DNA from: a virus
Virus record (IMG/VR): IMGVR_UViG_3300032238_000700
Span: 1-21,929 of that record
Length of the DNA: 21,929 bases
Direction: 5' to 3' (one strand)
Shown one piece after another: positions 11,064 to 19,534 of the stretch. The notes under the pieces are model-generated. The model had not been told where the DNA came from. It did no database searches and saw nothing but the letters and a program-made list of their open reading frames with translations. How positions within the stretch are numbered: the first letter of the stretch is position 1; each line of letters opens with the position of its first letter. The position numbers and the translations under genes were made by a program.

Positions 11064-11350
11064 GTGGTTACACTTCTGGCAACAAAGCCCCGACTTTGAT
11101 GGCTCAAGCCCCCAATCGCCGTGGCAATCAATCTAAGCATACCGCTACCGGCTCTGGTGGCGTTACCGCTGTGACCCGCCCTCAAGGTAGCACGGCTTAT
11201 GCCGGTGGTCATCAAGGCGCTGCTTCTACGGGTAAAGACGCTACCACTGGTCGCGGTCAAAAAGTTTCCGTGAGCCGCCCCGCTTGCTACGACAAAACGC
11301 CCAACAACTCTGGTTACATGAACAGTGACCGGACCAACTACCTGAAGTGA
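11060..11350 (+). CDS. Low-complexity Gly/Ser/Thr-rich protein (96 aa)
   Basis: The protein [20 protein letters not shown]... is rich in Gly, Thr, Ser and Asn, basic, and lacks hydrophobic core stretches, so it is probably disordered. AAAGG precedes the ATG, which overlaps the previous stop. Nothing in it identifies a family. Position in the late operon between small and large terminase suggests a virion or packaging accessory protein. Confidence 0.65.
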   Translation: MSGYTSGNKAPTLMAQAPNRRGNQSKHTATGSGGVTAVTRPQGSTAYAGGHQGAASTGKDATTGRGQKVSVSRPACYDKTPNNSGYMNSDRTNYLK

Positions 11351-11357
11351 GGCAATC

Positions 11358-11582
11358 ATGTCCTACGGAAAAGTAATTGATGGTGGCGCTCAAATGCGTA
11401 AAGGTGTCAGCAAAGGCATCAATAGCAAAGTTGCAAGCCGCGAAAAAGAATATTCCCGCCGCGACAGCGTTGCCGCCCAGGTTGTGGATGCGTACAAAGT
11501 CCGTGTGTTGTCCAACCAATCCACGAATGATGTTCGCAATGGTGATAAATTCAAAAAGGGCACTGTGCCCTCAAAGGTGTGA
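11358..11582 (+). CDS. Small basic hypothetical protein (74 aa)
   Basis: The product is MSYGKVIDGGAQMRKGVSKG followed by a Lys/Arg-rich helix (SREKEYSRRDSVAAQVVDAY) and a basic end. No signal peptide, membrane segment or known motif is seen. A GAGG ribosome site lies before the ATG. It is a late-operon gene of unknown function that may bind nucleic acid given its charge. Confidence 0.6.
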   Translation: MSYGKVIDGGAQMRKGVSKGINSKVASREKEYSRRDSVAAQVVDAYKVRVLSNQSTNDVRNGDKFKKGTVPSKV

Positions 11583-11584
11583 TT

Positions 11585-11734
11585 ATGAAAATCGCTGATT
11601 TCAAACGTGATGAAAACAATGCCGTGGTCGCCATCCTTGATGACGATTCGGAAAAGGTTCTGTCTGCTGAATATGTGGCTGCAAACAAGCCGCAAATCGG
11701 TGATGAACTTATTGAAGAAGCCCCCGCTGAGTAA
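11585..11734 (+). CDS. Small acidic hypothetical protein (49 aa)
   Basis: The 49-residue protein MKIADFKRDENNAVVAILDD... is acidic and beta-like in its first half, ending DELIEEAPAE. AAGGTG precedes the ATG and overlaps the stop region of the previous gene. No family is recognised. It directly precedes the 213-residue structural-like gene. Confidence 0.55.
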   Translation: MKIADFKRDENNAVVAILDDDSEKVLSAEYVAANKPQIGDELIEEAPAE

Positions 11735-11749
11735 TTGAAAGGACATAGT

Positions 11750-12391
11750 ATGGCAACGTATGACATCGAGGCCCTCAAGGCCGACCTTCCCACGGCTAAA
11801 GACCTAGCGCAGTTTGTGTATGACCGCACAACCATTGCGCTAGACCTCATTGGCAAACCCAAAGATGAGCAATACCAAGTTGCTAAAAATGCTTTGGAAG
11901 GCAAGAAGGTTCCCGCTGAGTTCCTGACTCAAGAGAACCCGTATGTGGAGCGCAAGGACATCATTCCTGAAGACCCCCTGCCTCCCATGCCTGGGCGCGT
12001 AGATGGTCTGCCTCCTGAAGAAAGCCGAGTCCATTACTTTGGCGCAACCAATATGCCTCACCCTGAAGACCCGCAATCGGATCGCAAGGTGGCTATTGAT
12101 TTCCGCAAGTACGACAACGGCATGATTACTTTCCAGATCGTTGGTCCTGTTGAGCAGGTCGCCGTGGGCGAGAAGCTGAACAAGTATGGTCAACGTGTGC
12201 CTGAGAAGTATTCATGGATTGACCCGCGCACCCCTGAGATGGTGTGCCGCCGTGTTGATGGCTCATTCACTGAGCGTGGTCGTGGCCTCTACACTTATTG
12301 TGTGGGTGAAAAAGGCGCTGGCATTTGGACTCTGATTGACCGTGATGTGGTCAGTGTGAACTCCAAGAACATTGCTAACCCCTGGGCATAA
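11750..12391 (+). CDS. Late-operon hypothetical protein (213 aa)
   Basis: This protein has an N-terminal helical part (about 1-60), a Pro-rich central stretch (EDPLPPMPGRVDGLPPEE), then a beta-rich C-terminal half with VAIDFRKYDNGMITFQIVGP and a GAGIWTLIDRD segment. I recall related proteins in other podoviruses upstream of the large terminase, all unassigned. The ATG at 11750 with AAAGGA upstream is chosen over a TTG codon at 11735. Its stop shares one base with the next ATG (TAATG). Confidence 0.65.
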   Translation: MATYDIEALKADLPTAKDLAQFVYDRTTIALDLIGKPKDEQYQVAKNALEGKKVPAEFLTQENPYVERKDIIPEDPLPPMPGRVDGLPPEESRVHYFGATNMPHPEDPQSDRKVAIDFRKYDNGMITFQIVGPVEQVAVGEKLNKYGQRVPEKYSWIDPRTPEMVCRRVDGSFTERGRGLYTYCVGEKGAGIWTLIDRDVVSVNSKNIANPWA

Positions 12392-12579
12392 TGGACGATC
12401 TGTCGGGCGTCTTTCAGGACAAGCTGTCAGGTCAAGCAGAGATTTGCGCCAGGAAAGCGTTGGAGTGGTTGCAGAAAGATTTGCAACGCGACCACAAACT
12501 CGATCCTGAGGCAATCTACTACTTGGCCTGTGCAGCCGAAATCCTTTTGTCTTTAAGAGACAAATATGGCAAAAAGTGA
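12391..12579 (+). CDS. Small helical protein (62 aa)
   Basis: The 62-residue protein MDDLSGVFQDKLSGQAEICA... is fully helical with mixed charge and two cysteines, ending in SLRDKYGKK. Its start shares one base with the previous stop and its end overlaps the large terminase start by 14 bases, so it is translationally coupled to terminase. It may assist packaging, but no family is recognised. Confidence 0.6.
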   Translation: MDDLSGVFQDKLSGQAEICARKALEWLQKDLQRDHKLDPEAIYYLACAAEILLSLRDKYGKK

Positions 12580-14158
12580 AGCAAGCGACTATATCCAGCC
12601 CATCTACAAACAGAGGGCTACGAAATACCTTGTTCAACTTTCTGGCGGCAAGAAAGAAGTAGAGAAACTAGAGAAAGAGCAACTGCACAAGATGCGTGTT
12701 GCCAGGGACAAGATTGCACATGATATGCAATTCAATGCCCTGAAATGGTTTCGTCCTTTCCCCTACCAAAAGAAGTTCTTCAAAACCGGCAAGAACTTTG
12801 CCCGTAGGGGCATGATTGCTGCCAACCGTAGTGGCAAGACCATTGCGTCTACCTACGAAACCGCATACCACCTAACCGGCAGATACCCAAATGACTGGGA
12901 CGGCAAGACATGGGACCGCCCCATCATTGGTATGTGTACCGGCGAATCCTGGGAACAGGTCGCAAAGACTTTGCAGTCCAAACTGCTTGGGTGTGATGAC
13001 ATCAAGCAGTTGTACAAACTCGGAACTGGTTCTATACCACGGGAGTGCATCGATGAAAAGTCAATCCGTTCGGATGGCGCAAACGTGCTGGCTATTGAAG
13101 TCTGGCACAAAACAGGCGGCAAATCCAAACTCTACTTCAGCAACTACACACAGCAAACACGACACCTCCAAGGTTTCGAACTCGACCTTGTTGTCCTCGA
13201 TGAACAACCACCAGACGAAACATTCTCAGAACTTGTTGTACGAACGGCAGCACGGGAAGGTCAAGTTATCTGCTCATTTACTCCGCTCAAAGGGTTGTCT
13301 GGCCTAGTCCGCAAATTTTGGGATGAGGTTGACGGGTACTCTCATGTGCGCGTAACATGGGACGATATCCCATACAAGAACGAATGGGGGGAGGACTTCT
13401 TTTCGCAAAAAGAACGTGACCAACTCTCCCGCGACTTTATGCCCTGGGAACGCGAATGCCGCATGAAAGGCATCCCCCTTGTTGGCAAAGGTGTTGTTTT
13501 TCCGCTACTTGAGTGGCCCACCTACAAAAGTAATGATTTAGACCTACAAGACGATCCAAAACTTGAGCGTTTGATTAGTTTTGATCTGGGGATTAAGAAT
13601 GACCCGACCGTTATCTCGTTCTTTTTTAGAGATGCAAGTACGGAGGTTATCTACCTCCACCGCCAGATCAAAATCGCGTCTGGGGAAACGCCAGATGAAT
13701 ACGTCCATTATTTGCTGGACAAAGATACTCGAAACGTCCCCATCGCGCTCCCGCATGATGCTGCAACGGCAGGTCGCTATACGCTTACTGAACAGTCAGT
13801 GAGGGAAGTGTTTGAAGACAAGTATGGGTTGAATTGTATTGCCGGGGCTATATTGAACCCACCAAACGAACAAGGCAAAGTTACCAACCATAAGTCTTAT
13901 GGAATAAATATAATGCGCTTGGGTATGGAGCGTAAAACCTTTATGATTAACGAATCATGTAAGGAATTCCTTGATGAGGCCCGGAACTATGCTATTGACG
14001 ATGCTGGACGATTTTCTGATCCTGACGATCACATTGATTCTGCGCGGATTGGTATTCTGGCGTTGATTCAAGGCCACGGCGAGGCTGTTGTCAGTCGTGC
14101 AAACAACTTTGTTCACAAGAGAATCGAGGCTCTTGAGGGTAAGGTTCAACGGATTTAA
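12566..14158 (+). CDS. terL: Terminase large subunit
   Basis: The 530-residue protein is the packaging motor ATPase and nuclease. Residues 85-92 AANRSGKT form the Walker A loop, LVVLDE at 208-213 the Walker B with catalytic E213, and CSFTPLKG at 236-243 the coupling motif. The C-terminal RNase H-like nuclease has FDLG with D340, LPHD with D398 and DDHIDS with D488/D491 as likely metal ligands. It pumps DNA into the prohead and cuts it. The length is normal for the family. An N-terminal basic coiled region (about 20-55) may contact the small subunit. It precedes the portal by eight bases. Confidence 0.95.
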   Translation: MAKSEASDYIQPIYKQRATKYLVQLSGGKKEVEKLEKEQLHKMRVARDKIAHDMQFNALKWFRPFPYQKKFFKTGKNFARRGMIAANRSGKTIASTYETAYHLTGRYPNDWDGKTWDRPIIGMCTGESWEQVAKTLQSKLLGCDDIKQLYKLGTGSIPRECIDEKSIRSDGANVLAIEVWHKTGGKSKLYFSNYTQQTRHLQGFELDLVVLDEQPPDETFSELVVRTAAREGQVICSFTPLKGLSGLVRKFWDEVDGYSHVRVTWDDIPYKNEWGEDFFSQKERDQLSRDFMPWERECRMKGIPLVGKGVVFPLLEWPTYKSNDLDLQDDPKLERLISFDLGIKNDPTVISFFFRDASTEVIYLHRQIKIASGETPDEYVHYLLDKDTRNVPIALPHDAATAGRYTLTEQSVREVFEDKYGLNCIAGAILNPPNEQGKVTNHKSYGINIMRLGMERKTFMINESCKEFLDEARNYAIDDAGRFSDPDDHIDSARIGILALIQGHGEAVVSRANNFVHKRIEALEGKVQRI

Positions 14159-14166
14159 GGTCTAAT

Positions 14167-16317
14167 ATGCTGGATAAACAGAACATTGTGGTTGAGAACC
14201 TTGCCAGTGGTGAGGGGCATCGCAGTCTGGCTGAAAAACTGGGCCATGAAGTCTATGTGAAGATGGTTGATTACTTGCGGCTTACACAGTCCAAGAACAC
14301 CTACAACCGATTCACTGACTACCACTACCTCAATATTCCTGTTGCCAACAGTACCGAGCCCATTCGCGGTCTTGACTACATTCAACCGATTGTTTCTAGC
14401 GGCATCGATTACGCAACTGCCGTAATCACCAAATGCCTGTTGCCCAACGGACGCATCAATTTTGAATTTGAACGTTTCTCTGAAGCTGATGATACGCAAG
14501 CGCGTCAGTCAACTGAGATGGTCAAATATATGCTCAACAGTAAGAACGACCCGTATCAGTTCGTTCGCGCCTGGGTGCAAGATGGTCTGTTGCACAAGAA
14601 CGGAATTGCTATGGTTTCTCCTCTGCGAGAGCCGATTACGCAATACAAAGAAGTTGAAGGCACACGCGACCAACTGCGCTCATTTGAGATCATGGCTGCG
14701 GAAAAAGGTCTGACCAGCAAACGTCAGAATATGCGCCGCATCGATGTCGATCTGCAAGGCGTGATGGCTGAAGTCATGCAAAACGGCGAAGGCGAACTTG
14801 GCATCGAAGATTCGCTACAGACCAACACTGTCTACCGCGCCAAATACAAGTTGACTGGTTATTCGACCACAATGCGTATTCGTCACGTTGCTCAACACTA
14901 CTTTGTGTGCAACCCCACAATACCGCGCATTCAGGATCAAGACTTCTGTGGTTTCTATGATCCAATGACGATCCATGAAGCAAAAGCACAGTACCCCTAC
15001 ATCGACATGGAAAAATTCGCAGATCATGCGGCTTATGGTCCTGCGGGTGCTTATCAGGCTGGCGCTTTGGAAAATGATCTGGCACTCCACGCCCGTGACT
15101 CAACTCCCGTTCCAGGTCAGGGTGTCATTGCATCTCAAGGCGCTGATCGCTACAGCCGTGTGGTCATGCTTACGACTGCATGGCTACGCAAAGACATTGA
15201 TGGTGACGGCGAAGAAGAGATCGTAGAGGTTTGCTTCTCCGGTTCGTACATTCTGTACGTCAAAGAAGTTGAGTTTATTCCCCTGGCTAACATCTGCCCA
15301 AAACCGATTGTTGGCAACTTCTTTGGCTACTCACTGGGTGAGCGTCTAGTCCCGATTCAGGAATATGCCACGGCAATGCGCCGCGCAGAGCAGTCTTTTG
15401 CTATGCAGGCATCCACCCCGCGCATAGGTGTAAACCCTGAGTTCATGGATGCTGAAGAGATTCAGCGAGGCGTGTCTGCCATGTTTGTGTTGGATCGTAA
15501 GTTTGATCCGGGCAAACACGTTTTTGAATTTGCTCCTTTGCAAGGCAATATTGCCTACATTCAAGACTCGATGGAGCGACTCGAAAACGACCGCATGGCA
15601 ATGGTTGGGATGTCCAATCCTGGCGACACCATGAACCCGGAAGTGATGAAGGACGGCAACAGCGGCTACAAGCTGCAACTTGCTATGGGTCCCAATCAGT
15701 TGGTGCAGGATGACACAGTTAAGAACTGTGCAATTGGCTTGTCCGATCTGATCTACATTACCTGGAAGACAATGATTCAATATGCGGATGACTACAACAT
15801 CCAACAGTTGGCAAACACTTGCGCCCAGGGTATGCCGTTTATGGATGCAGAGTCCGTAAAGAACTTTGAATTTATTGACCGCAAGTTAATTAATGTTGAT
15901 CTGGCTATGGGTTTCCTGTCTGAAGAAAACCGTTTGACCCGTCAACAATTGATTCTCCAGACCCAGGTTCAGTTTGCCCAAGCAATGATGCAAGTGCCGC
16001 CTGAAGTGCCTGAAATGTTTGCTAAGGTTCGCCGCCCCTACGAAGACACTTTGCGTGTTTTGGGGGTCAAAGACGTTGACGCATATTTGCCGACTTTGGA
16101 AGAAGCCGCTAAGATTGCCCAAGCGCAAGCAGCCAAAGGTCCTGGCGCTGATGAGCAAGAAACGCAATCTAAAGTTGCACTCAATCAGGCCAAGGTTCAG
16201 GAAACTGCGGCAAATACTTATCTACTGCAAAAGAAAGCAGAAGATATTGATACGGACAATATGTTTGAAGCATTGGCTGCTAAAAGAGGCAATTTGAAAG
16301 CAGTCCAGATTGATTAA
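14167..16317 (+). CDS. Portal protein, P22-like
   Basis: The 716-residue length is close to that of P22 portal (725). Recognisable stretches include PIRGLDYIQPIVSSGIDYAT near 60-80, WLRKDIDGDGEEEIVEVCFS in the middle, then PIVGNFFGYSLGERLVPIQE, where short-tailed phage portals carry the conserved stem and clip region. The C-terminal 80 residues (AAKIAQAQAAKGPG... to QETAANTYLLQKKAED) form a long helix, like the P22 barrel or tail helix. Portal dodecamers form the DNA channel and dock the terminase. AAGG lies before the ATG. Position after terL fits the call. Confidence 0.9.
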   Translation: MLDKQNIVVENLASGEGHRSLAEKLGHEVYVKMVDYLRLTQSKNTYNRFTDYHYLNIPVANSTEPIRGLDYIQPIVSSGIDYATAVITKCLLPNGRINFEFERFSEADDTQARQSTEMVKYMLNSKNDPYQFVRAWVQDGLLHKNGIAMVSPLREPITQYKEVEGTRDQLRSFEIMAAEKGLTSKRQNMRRIDVDLQGVMAEVMQNGEGELGIEDSLQTNTVYRAKYKLTGYSTTMRIRHVAQHYFVCNPTIPRIQDQDFCGFYDPMTIHEAKAQYPYIDMEKFADHAAYGPAGAYQAGALENDLALHARDSTPVPGQGVIASQGADRYSRVVMLTTAWLRKDIDGDGEEEIVEVCFSGSYILYVKEVEFIPLANICPKPIVGNFFGYSLGERLVPIQEYATAMRRAEQSFAMQASTPRIGVNPEFMDAEEIQRGVSAMFVLDRKFDPGKHVFEFAPLQGNIAYIQDSMERLENDRMAMVGMSNPGDTMNPEVMKDGNSGYKLQLAMGPNQLVQDDTVKNCAIGLSDLIYITWKTMIQYADDYNIQQLANTCAQGMPFMDAESVKNFEFIDRKLINVDLAMGFLSEENRLTRQQLILQTQVQFAQAMMQVPPEVPEMFAKVRRPYEDTLRVLGVKDVDAYLPTLEEAAKIAQAQAAKGPGADEQETQSKVALNQAKVQETAANTYLLQKKAEDIDTDNMFEALAAKRGNLKAVQID

Positions 16318-16325
16318 GGATTGAT

Positions 16326-16646
16326 ATGTATAGCATGGTAAAGAATATCCGCGATTACTTTAATCGCAGATCAAACGCAAAGGATACTGAGAAAGGGGCA
16401 AGTACAGAACGAAGGATTCTGGCAATCGAAAATGGTGAATGTGCTTCACGCCTGTTGAGGAATGAAGATTTTGCATTGATGTTCAACCTATATAGGTTTG
16501 ACCTCTTGAGCGCACTGGAAGAGTCCAGTGATGATTCAAAAAGAATTGGCAACGCATATCTGGTTGCTGGGGTCCGGGATTTTCTTACTTTTGTCGAAAA
16601 GATGGAATATCTCGGAAAGGTGGCTCAAAAAAGAGCCGAAACTTAA
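16326..16646 (+). CDS. Hypothetical protein between portal and scaffold (106 aa)
   Basis: The 106-residue protein is helical, with a basic N-terminus (IRDYFNRRSNAKDTEKGAST) and a conserved-looking GECASRLLRNEDFALMFN, then SALEESSDDSKRIGNAYLVA. Small helical proteins at this position occur next to P22-like portals in several podoviruses. AAGGA lies six bases before the ATG. Role unknown; portal or head accessory by position. Confidence 0.65.
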   Translation: MYSMVKNIRDYFNRRSNAKDTEKGASTERRILAIENGECASRLLRNEDFALMFNLYRFDLLSALEESSDDSKRIGNAYLVAGVRDFLTFVEKMEYLGKVAQKRAET

Positions 16647-16663
16647 CCAAGTGAGATAACATA

Positions 16664-17779
16664 ATGGAAACTGACGTTATTGCCAATGCAACCGTCAATG
16701 AGCAAACTGGGGGAACCCCGGTAGATCAAATCGCTGCAATGATTGCCGCTAACAAGCGTAACAGTCAGCAGCCTGATGGGTCTAACCCGCCCCCAGCCGG
16801 ACAAGAAGAGGCGAAAGCCAAATCCCCGGAGGCGGCTCCTGCTGAAGGTGCTGAACCTGAAAATGTTAATGGTGAGACTGAAGAAACTGTAGACACAGAG
16901 GATTCCGAGGAACCCGCCGCTGGCGATAGTGATCCGGTTAATTTCTTTGAGTTTGCGGAGCAGAACCCGGACTTCAAATTCCGTATCCCCAATAAAAACG
17001 CTGACGGCGGGTTTGTTGAGGTAACGGCAAAGAAGGCGGCAACGCTTCTTGGTCAAACTAGCGACATTGATGAGAATGCTCGGAAATTGAAGCTAGAAAA
17101 AGCTGATTTTGAAGAGGAATTACAGAAACGCCGAAATGAACTCGATGGTTTGCAAATTGGTCTAGAGTTGACCATTGTTCCGCAGTTGCAATCTGCCGCT
17201 GATGAACTAATCACTCTACAGCAATACAACCAGCAATGGACGCAAATCAGAGATAGGGCAACTAATGAGACTGAGCGTAGTCAGGCTGAAGCGGCTATCC
17301 GACAGAATGCTACCTTAATCGAAGAGAAGACCAGTTTCATTCAGGCGAATCGTCCGAGGATTGAGCAGTTCTTTCAAACCCGTACAGCTTTTGTACAACA
17401 AGAGCTGGAAAAGGCCCGTCAGAGTTTTTCTGACAAAGAATTGAGCAATAAGGCGGCTTTCACGGAACTCCGTGACAAGTTGTCGAAAGAGTGGAAGGGT
17501 GCTAGTGGTTCTTTTGTTCCTGGTGTGCCAAACATCGATTTGGTCAGCAGTGATGAATACCTTCTGGGTTTGATCCGAGATGGTATGAAGTTCCGCGAAG
17601 GCCCGAAAGTGCGAAATGCAGGTGGTTCATTGGCTGCGGCTAGTAAACCAACGGCAAAGAGCAAAACCGCTCCTGAGGATGAGATGAGTTCCTTGAAGAA
17701 GAAAGCCGACTCTGGTGACAAGAAAGCCCAGCAAGACTTTTTAGCAACTTTGTTGTCTGCAAACAAACGCAGACGCTAA
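16664..17779 (+). CDS. Capsid scaffolding protein
   Basis: The 371-residue protein has the standard scaffold layout: a long disordered acidic and Pro/Ala-rich N-terminus (about 20-90), a helical coiled-coil centre (KLKLEKADFEEELQKRRNEL and onward to about 270) and a basic C-terminus ending in SANKRRR, the kind of helix that binds coat protein. It lies directly upstream of the major capsid gene. Scaffolds guide prohead assembly and leave before DNA filling. The call rests on composition, coiled coil and position, not on a conserved motif. Confidence 0.8.
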   Translation: METDVIANATVNEQTGGTPVDQIAAMIAANKRNSQQPDGSNPPPAGQEEAKAKSPEAAPAEGAEPENVNGETEETVDTEDSEEPAAGDSDPVNFFEFAEQNPDFKFRIPNKNADGGFVEVTAKKAATLLGQTSDIDENARKLKLEKADFEEELQKRRNELDGLQIGLELTIVPQLQSAADELITLQQYNQQWTQIRDRATNETERSQAEAAIRQNATLIEEKTSFIQANRPRIEQFFQTRTAFVQQELEKARQSFSDKELSNKAAFTELRDKLSKEWKGASGSFVPGVPNIDLVSSDEYLLGLIRDGMKFREGPKVRNAGGSLAAASKPTAKSKTAPEDEMSSLKKKADSGDKKAQQDFLATLLSANKRRR

Positions 17780-17794
17780 CTTCAGGAGTTTTTT

Positions 17795-18955
17795 ATGTCC
17801 ACGATCACCTCTACCTCCCTCGGTAACGGTAATGGCGCATACGCTACCGATATCGTTGTCAAAGACCTTGACATGACCGTTTCTAACTATGTGAAGGACC
17901 GCACCCCGGTCACGAACATGGCTATGAGCAAAAAGCGCAAAGTCAACTCGACTCTGCACATTTGGCCTAACGACTACTTCCGCACCCCCAGCCTGAACGC
18001 CAAGCTGGAAGGCGCATCTGTGGACGCTACGACCGCCGCTTCCAACACCCGTTCGAATTTGGGCAACTACACCCAGATTTTCACGACCGTGATTGGCGCA
18101 ACCGGCACGGCTCGTGCTGTTGAGCAGGCTGGTGGTGATCCCCAGGCTTACCAAGAAGTCAAACAGTTGACCGAAATCATGTTTGACGTTGAACTGCAAA
18201 TGGTTCGCGCTGACGGTGCTTCTATCAAGTACTCCGGTCAAGCAGCCACGCAGGGCGGCGGCACTCCCAACAACGGTCGCCGTTTTGGTTCGCTTTACTC
18301 GTTCGCAGGCACTCGTTCTGGCAACCCGACCTCTGGTACGGCTGTCCTGAACTTGGCTGCTTCTGACAGCAACGACACGACCTCTACGACCAGCACCAAC
18401 ACCCCCTTCAACGGTGTGTTGTCCAACGCTGGCCTGGGTTACTTCTCGTTCTCCACGGGTCAGACGCTGCAACAGTTCAGCCCCTACCTGTACAAGCAGT
18501 TGGTCACGACCGCTGAACAACGCTTCAATGCGAAGATCACCAACATGGTGGTTCCGACCTCGATGCGTACCCACATCAGCGACATGATGCCGACCAGCCG
18601 TTCTATCAACCGTTTCAACCCGGCTGACAAGGGCGACACGATCAGCACCTACGAAGGTGACTTCAACTACACCTACCAGATCGATGACAACTGGATCATG
18701 GACCAGACCGGCGCTGACAATACGTCCGTTCTGTTTATGAACCCGGACGTTATCCAGTGGGGTTCGTTGCGCGAACTGGGCCCGAACAATGAGGTTTACA
18801 GCAACGCTGACGCCTCGTTGGACCAGTACATCATGGAAGGTACGCTGATTGTGCGTAACCCCGCTGGTGTGGCTGTTCTGGCTGGCGTGTCCTCCACGGG
18901 CGCTGCCGTGACGGCTCCTCGTGCCGCCGGTCAAGTGGCTCGTTACTTGACCTGA
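17795..18955 (+). CDS. Major capsid protein (DUF5309/SU10-like)
   Basis: The 386-residue protein begins MSTITSTSLGNGNGAYATDI, followed by VVKDLDMTVSNYVKDRTPVT, a signature of the DUF5309 family of major capsid proteins typified by phage SU10 (HK97 fold). Later stretches (LTEIMFDVELQMVRADGASI; NMVVPTSMRTHISDMMP; the ending FMNPDVIQWGSLRELGP and LIVRNPAGVAVL) fit the family's helix and P-domain order. A strong AGGAG precedes the ATG. Codon choice is heavy in AAC, ACC, CTG and GGC, as expected for a highly expressed gene. It follows the scaffold. Confidence 0.9.
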   Translation: MSTITSTSLGNGNGAYATDIVVKDLDMTVSNYVKDRTPVTNMAMSKKRKVNSTLHIWPNDYFRTPSLNAKLEGASVDATTAASNTRSNLGNYTQIFTTVIGATGTARAVEQAGGDPQAYQEVKQLTEIMFDVELQMVRADGASIKYSGQAATQGGGTPNNGRRFGSLYSFAGTRSGNPTSGTAVLNLAASDSNDTTSTTSTNTPFNGVLSNAGLGYFSFSTGQTLQQFSPYLYKQLVTTAEQRFNAKITNMVVPTSMRTHISDMMPTSRSINRFNPADKGDTISTYEGDFNYTYQIDDNWIMDQTGADNTSVLFMNPDVIQWGSLRELGPNNEVYSNADASLDQYIMEGTLIVRNPAGVAVLAGVSSTGAAVTAPRAAGQVARYLT

Positions 18956-18993
18956 TTGACTTAATTGTCTTTCTGAAGGGGCTCCGAAAGGGG

Positions 18994-19009
18994 CTCCTTT
19001 GGAAAGGAG
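18994..19009 (+). promoter_or_regulatory. Hairpin covering the ribosome site of the gene after capsid
   Basis: CTCCTTT (18994-19000) and AAAGGAG (19003-19009) are perfect complements around GG. The second arm is the ribosome-binding site of the gene starting at 19019, so the hairpin would hide it. A second CTCC at 18982-18985, in a GGGGCTCC direct repeat, could pair as well. It may lower expression relative to capsid. Confidence 0.55.
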
Positions 19010-19018
19010 TAGAGTCGC

Positions 19019-19525
19019 ATGGGATTAAACGCAAACAACGAAGAAGCCATCATCAACGAAGAGTACTACACCAAGGGTATTCTGGAGGGTGGTGTGGATG
19101 GTGTTTTCCGCAAGAACGACAAACTCTTTAACGAAGTCAAATCCGGCACATGGTCACAGACCTTCAACACCGGAAACATGAAATACAAAGTGGGAGCCCA
19201 AGATGGCGAACGCTATGTACAGTACGAACAAAACAACGTAGAAGCCATTCGCCAGGAATGCAAGAATCTGCGCGAGTTCTACAAAGAGCACGGGACGGAT
19301 AACCCGTTTTTCCCCGGCACTGCTCACATGATGAATCTTCCCAAATGTTTTGCCAAGGAAATTGAATCCAAGTGGTTTAATAACCGTCCCTGGGAACTCA
19401 TCAAAAGGGACAAGGAAGACAAGATTAAGTTCTACGCAATCATTAATGAGTTTTACTCAGATTTCGTCTGCCATCCTAGCGGAAAGATTCCAATTCCCTA
19501 TAATCCACTAATTGCCACCAAGTAA
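19019..19525 (+). CDS. Hypothetical virion-related protein (168 aa)
   Basis: This protein starts MGLNANNEEAIINEEYYTKG and is mixed alpha/beta with VRxDN-like basic and aromatic patches (ESKWFNNRPWELIKRDKEDK). I recognise no family. It stands between the major capsid and the adaptor, where head decoration or head-completion proteins are often found. Its AAAGGAG site lies nine bases upstream of the ATG, within a possible hairpin. Confidence 0.6.
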   Translation: MGLNANNEEAIINEEYYTKGILEGGVDGVFRKNDKLFNEVKSGTWSQTFNTGNMKYKVGAQDGERYVQYEQNNVEAIRQECKNLREFYKEHGTDNPFFPGTAHMMNLPKCFAKEIESKWFNNRPWELIKRDKEDKIKFYAIINEFYSDFVCHPSGKIPIPYNPLIATK

Positions 19526-19534
19526 GGATGCGCT

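Noticed and set aside
17741-18934. Long minus-strand open frame of 397 codons opposite the major capsid gene
   Set aside because: It mirrors the codon bias of the capsid gene, has no ribosome site and no recognisable domain, and lies against a confident plus-strand gene.
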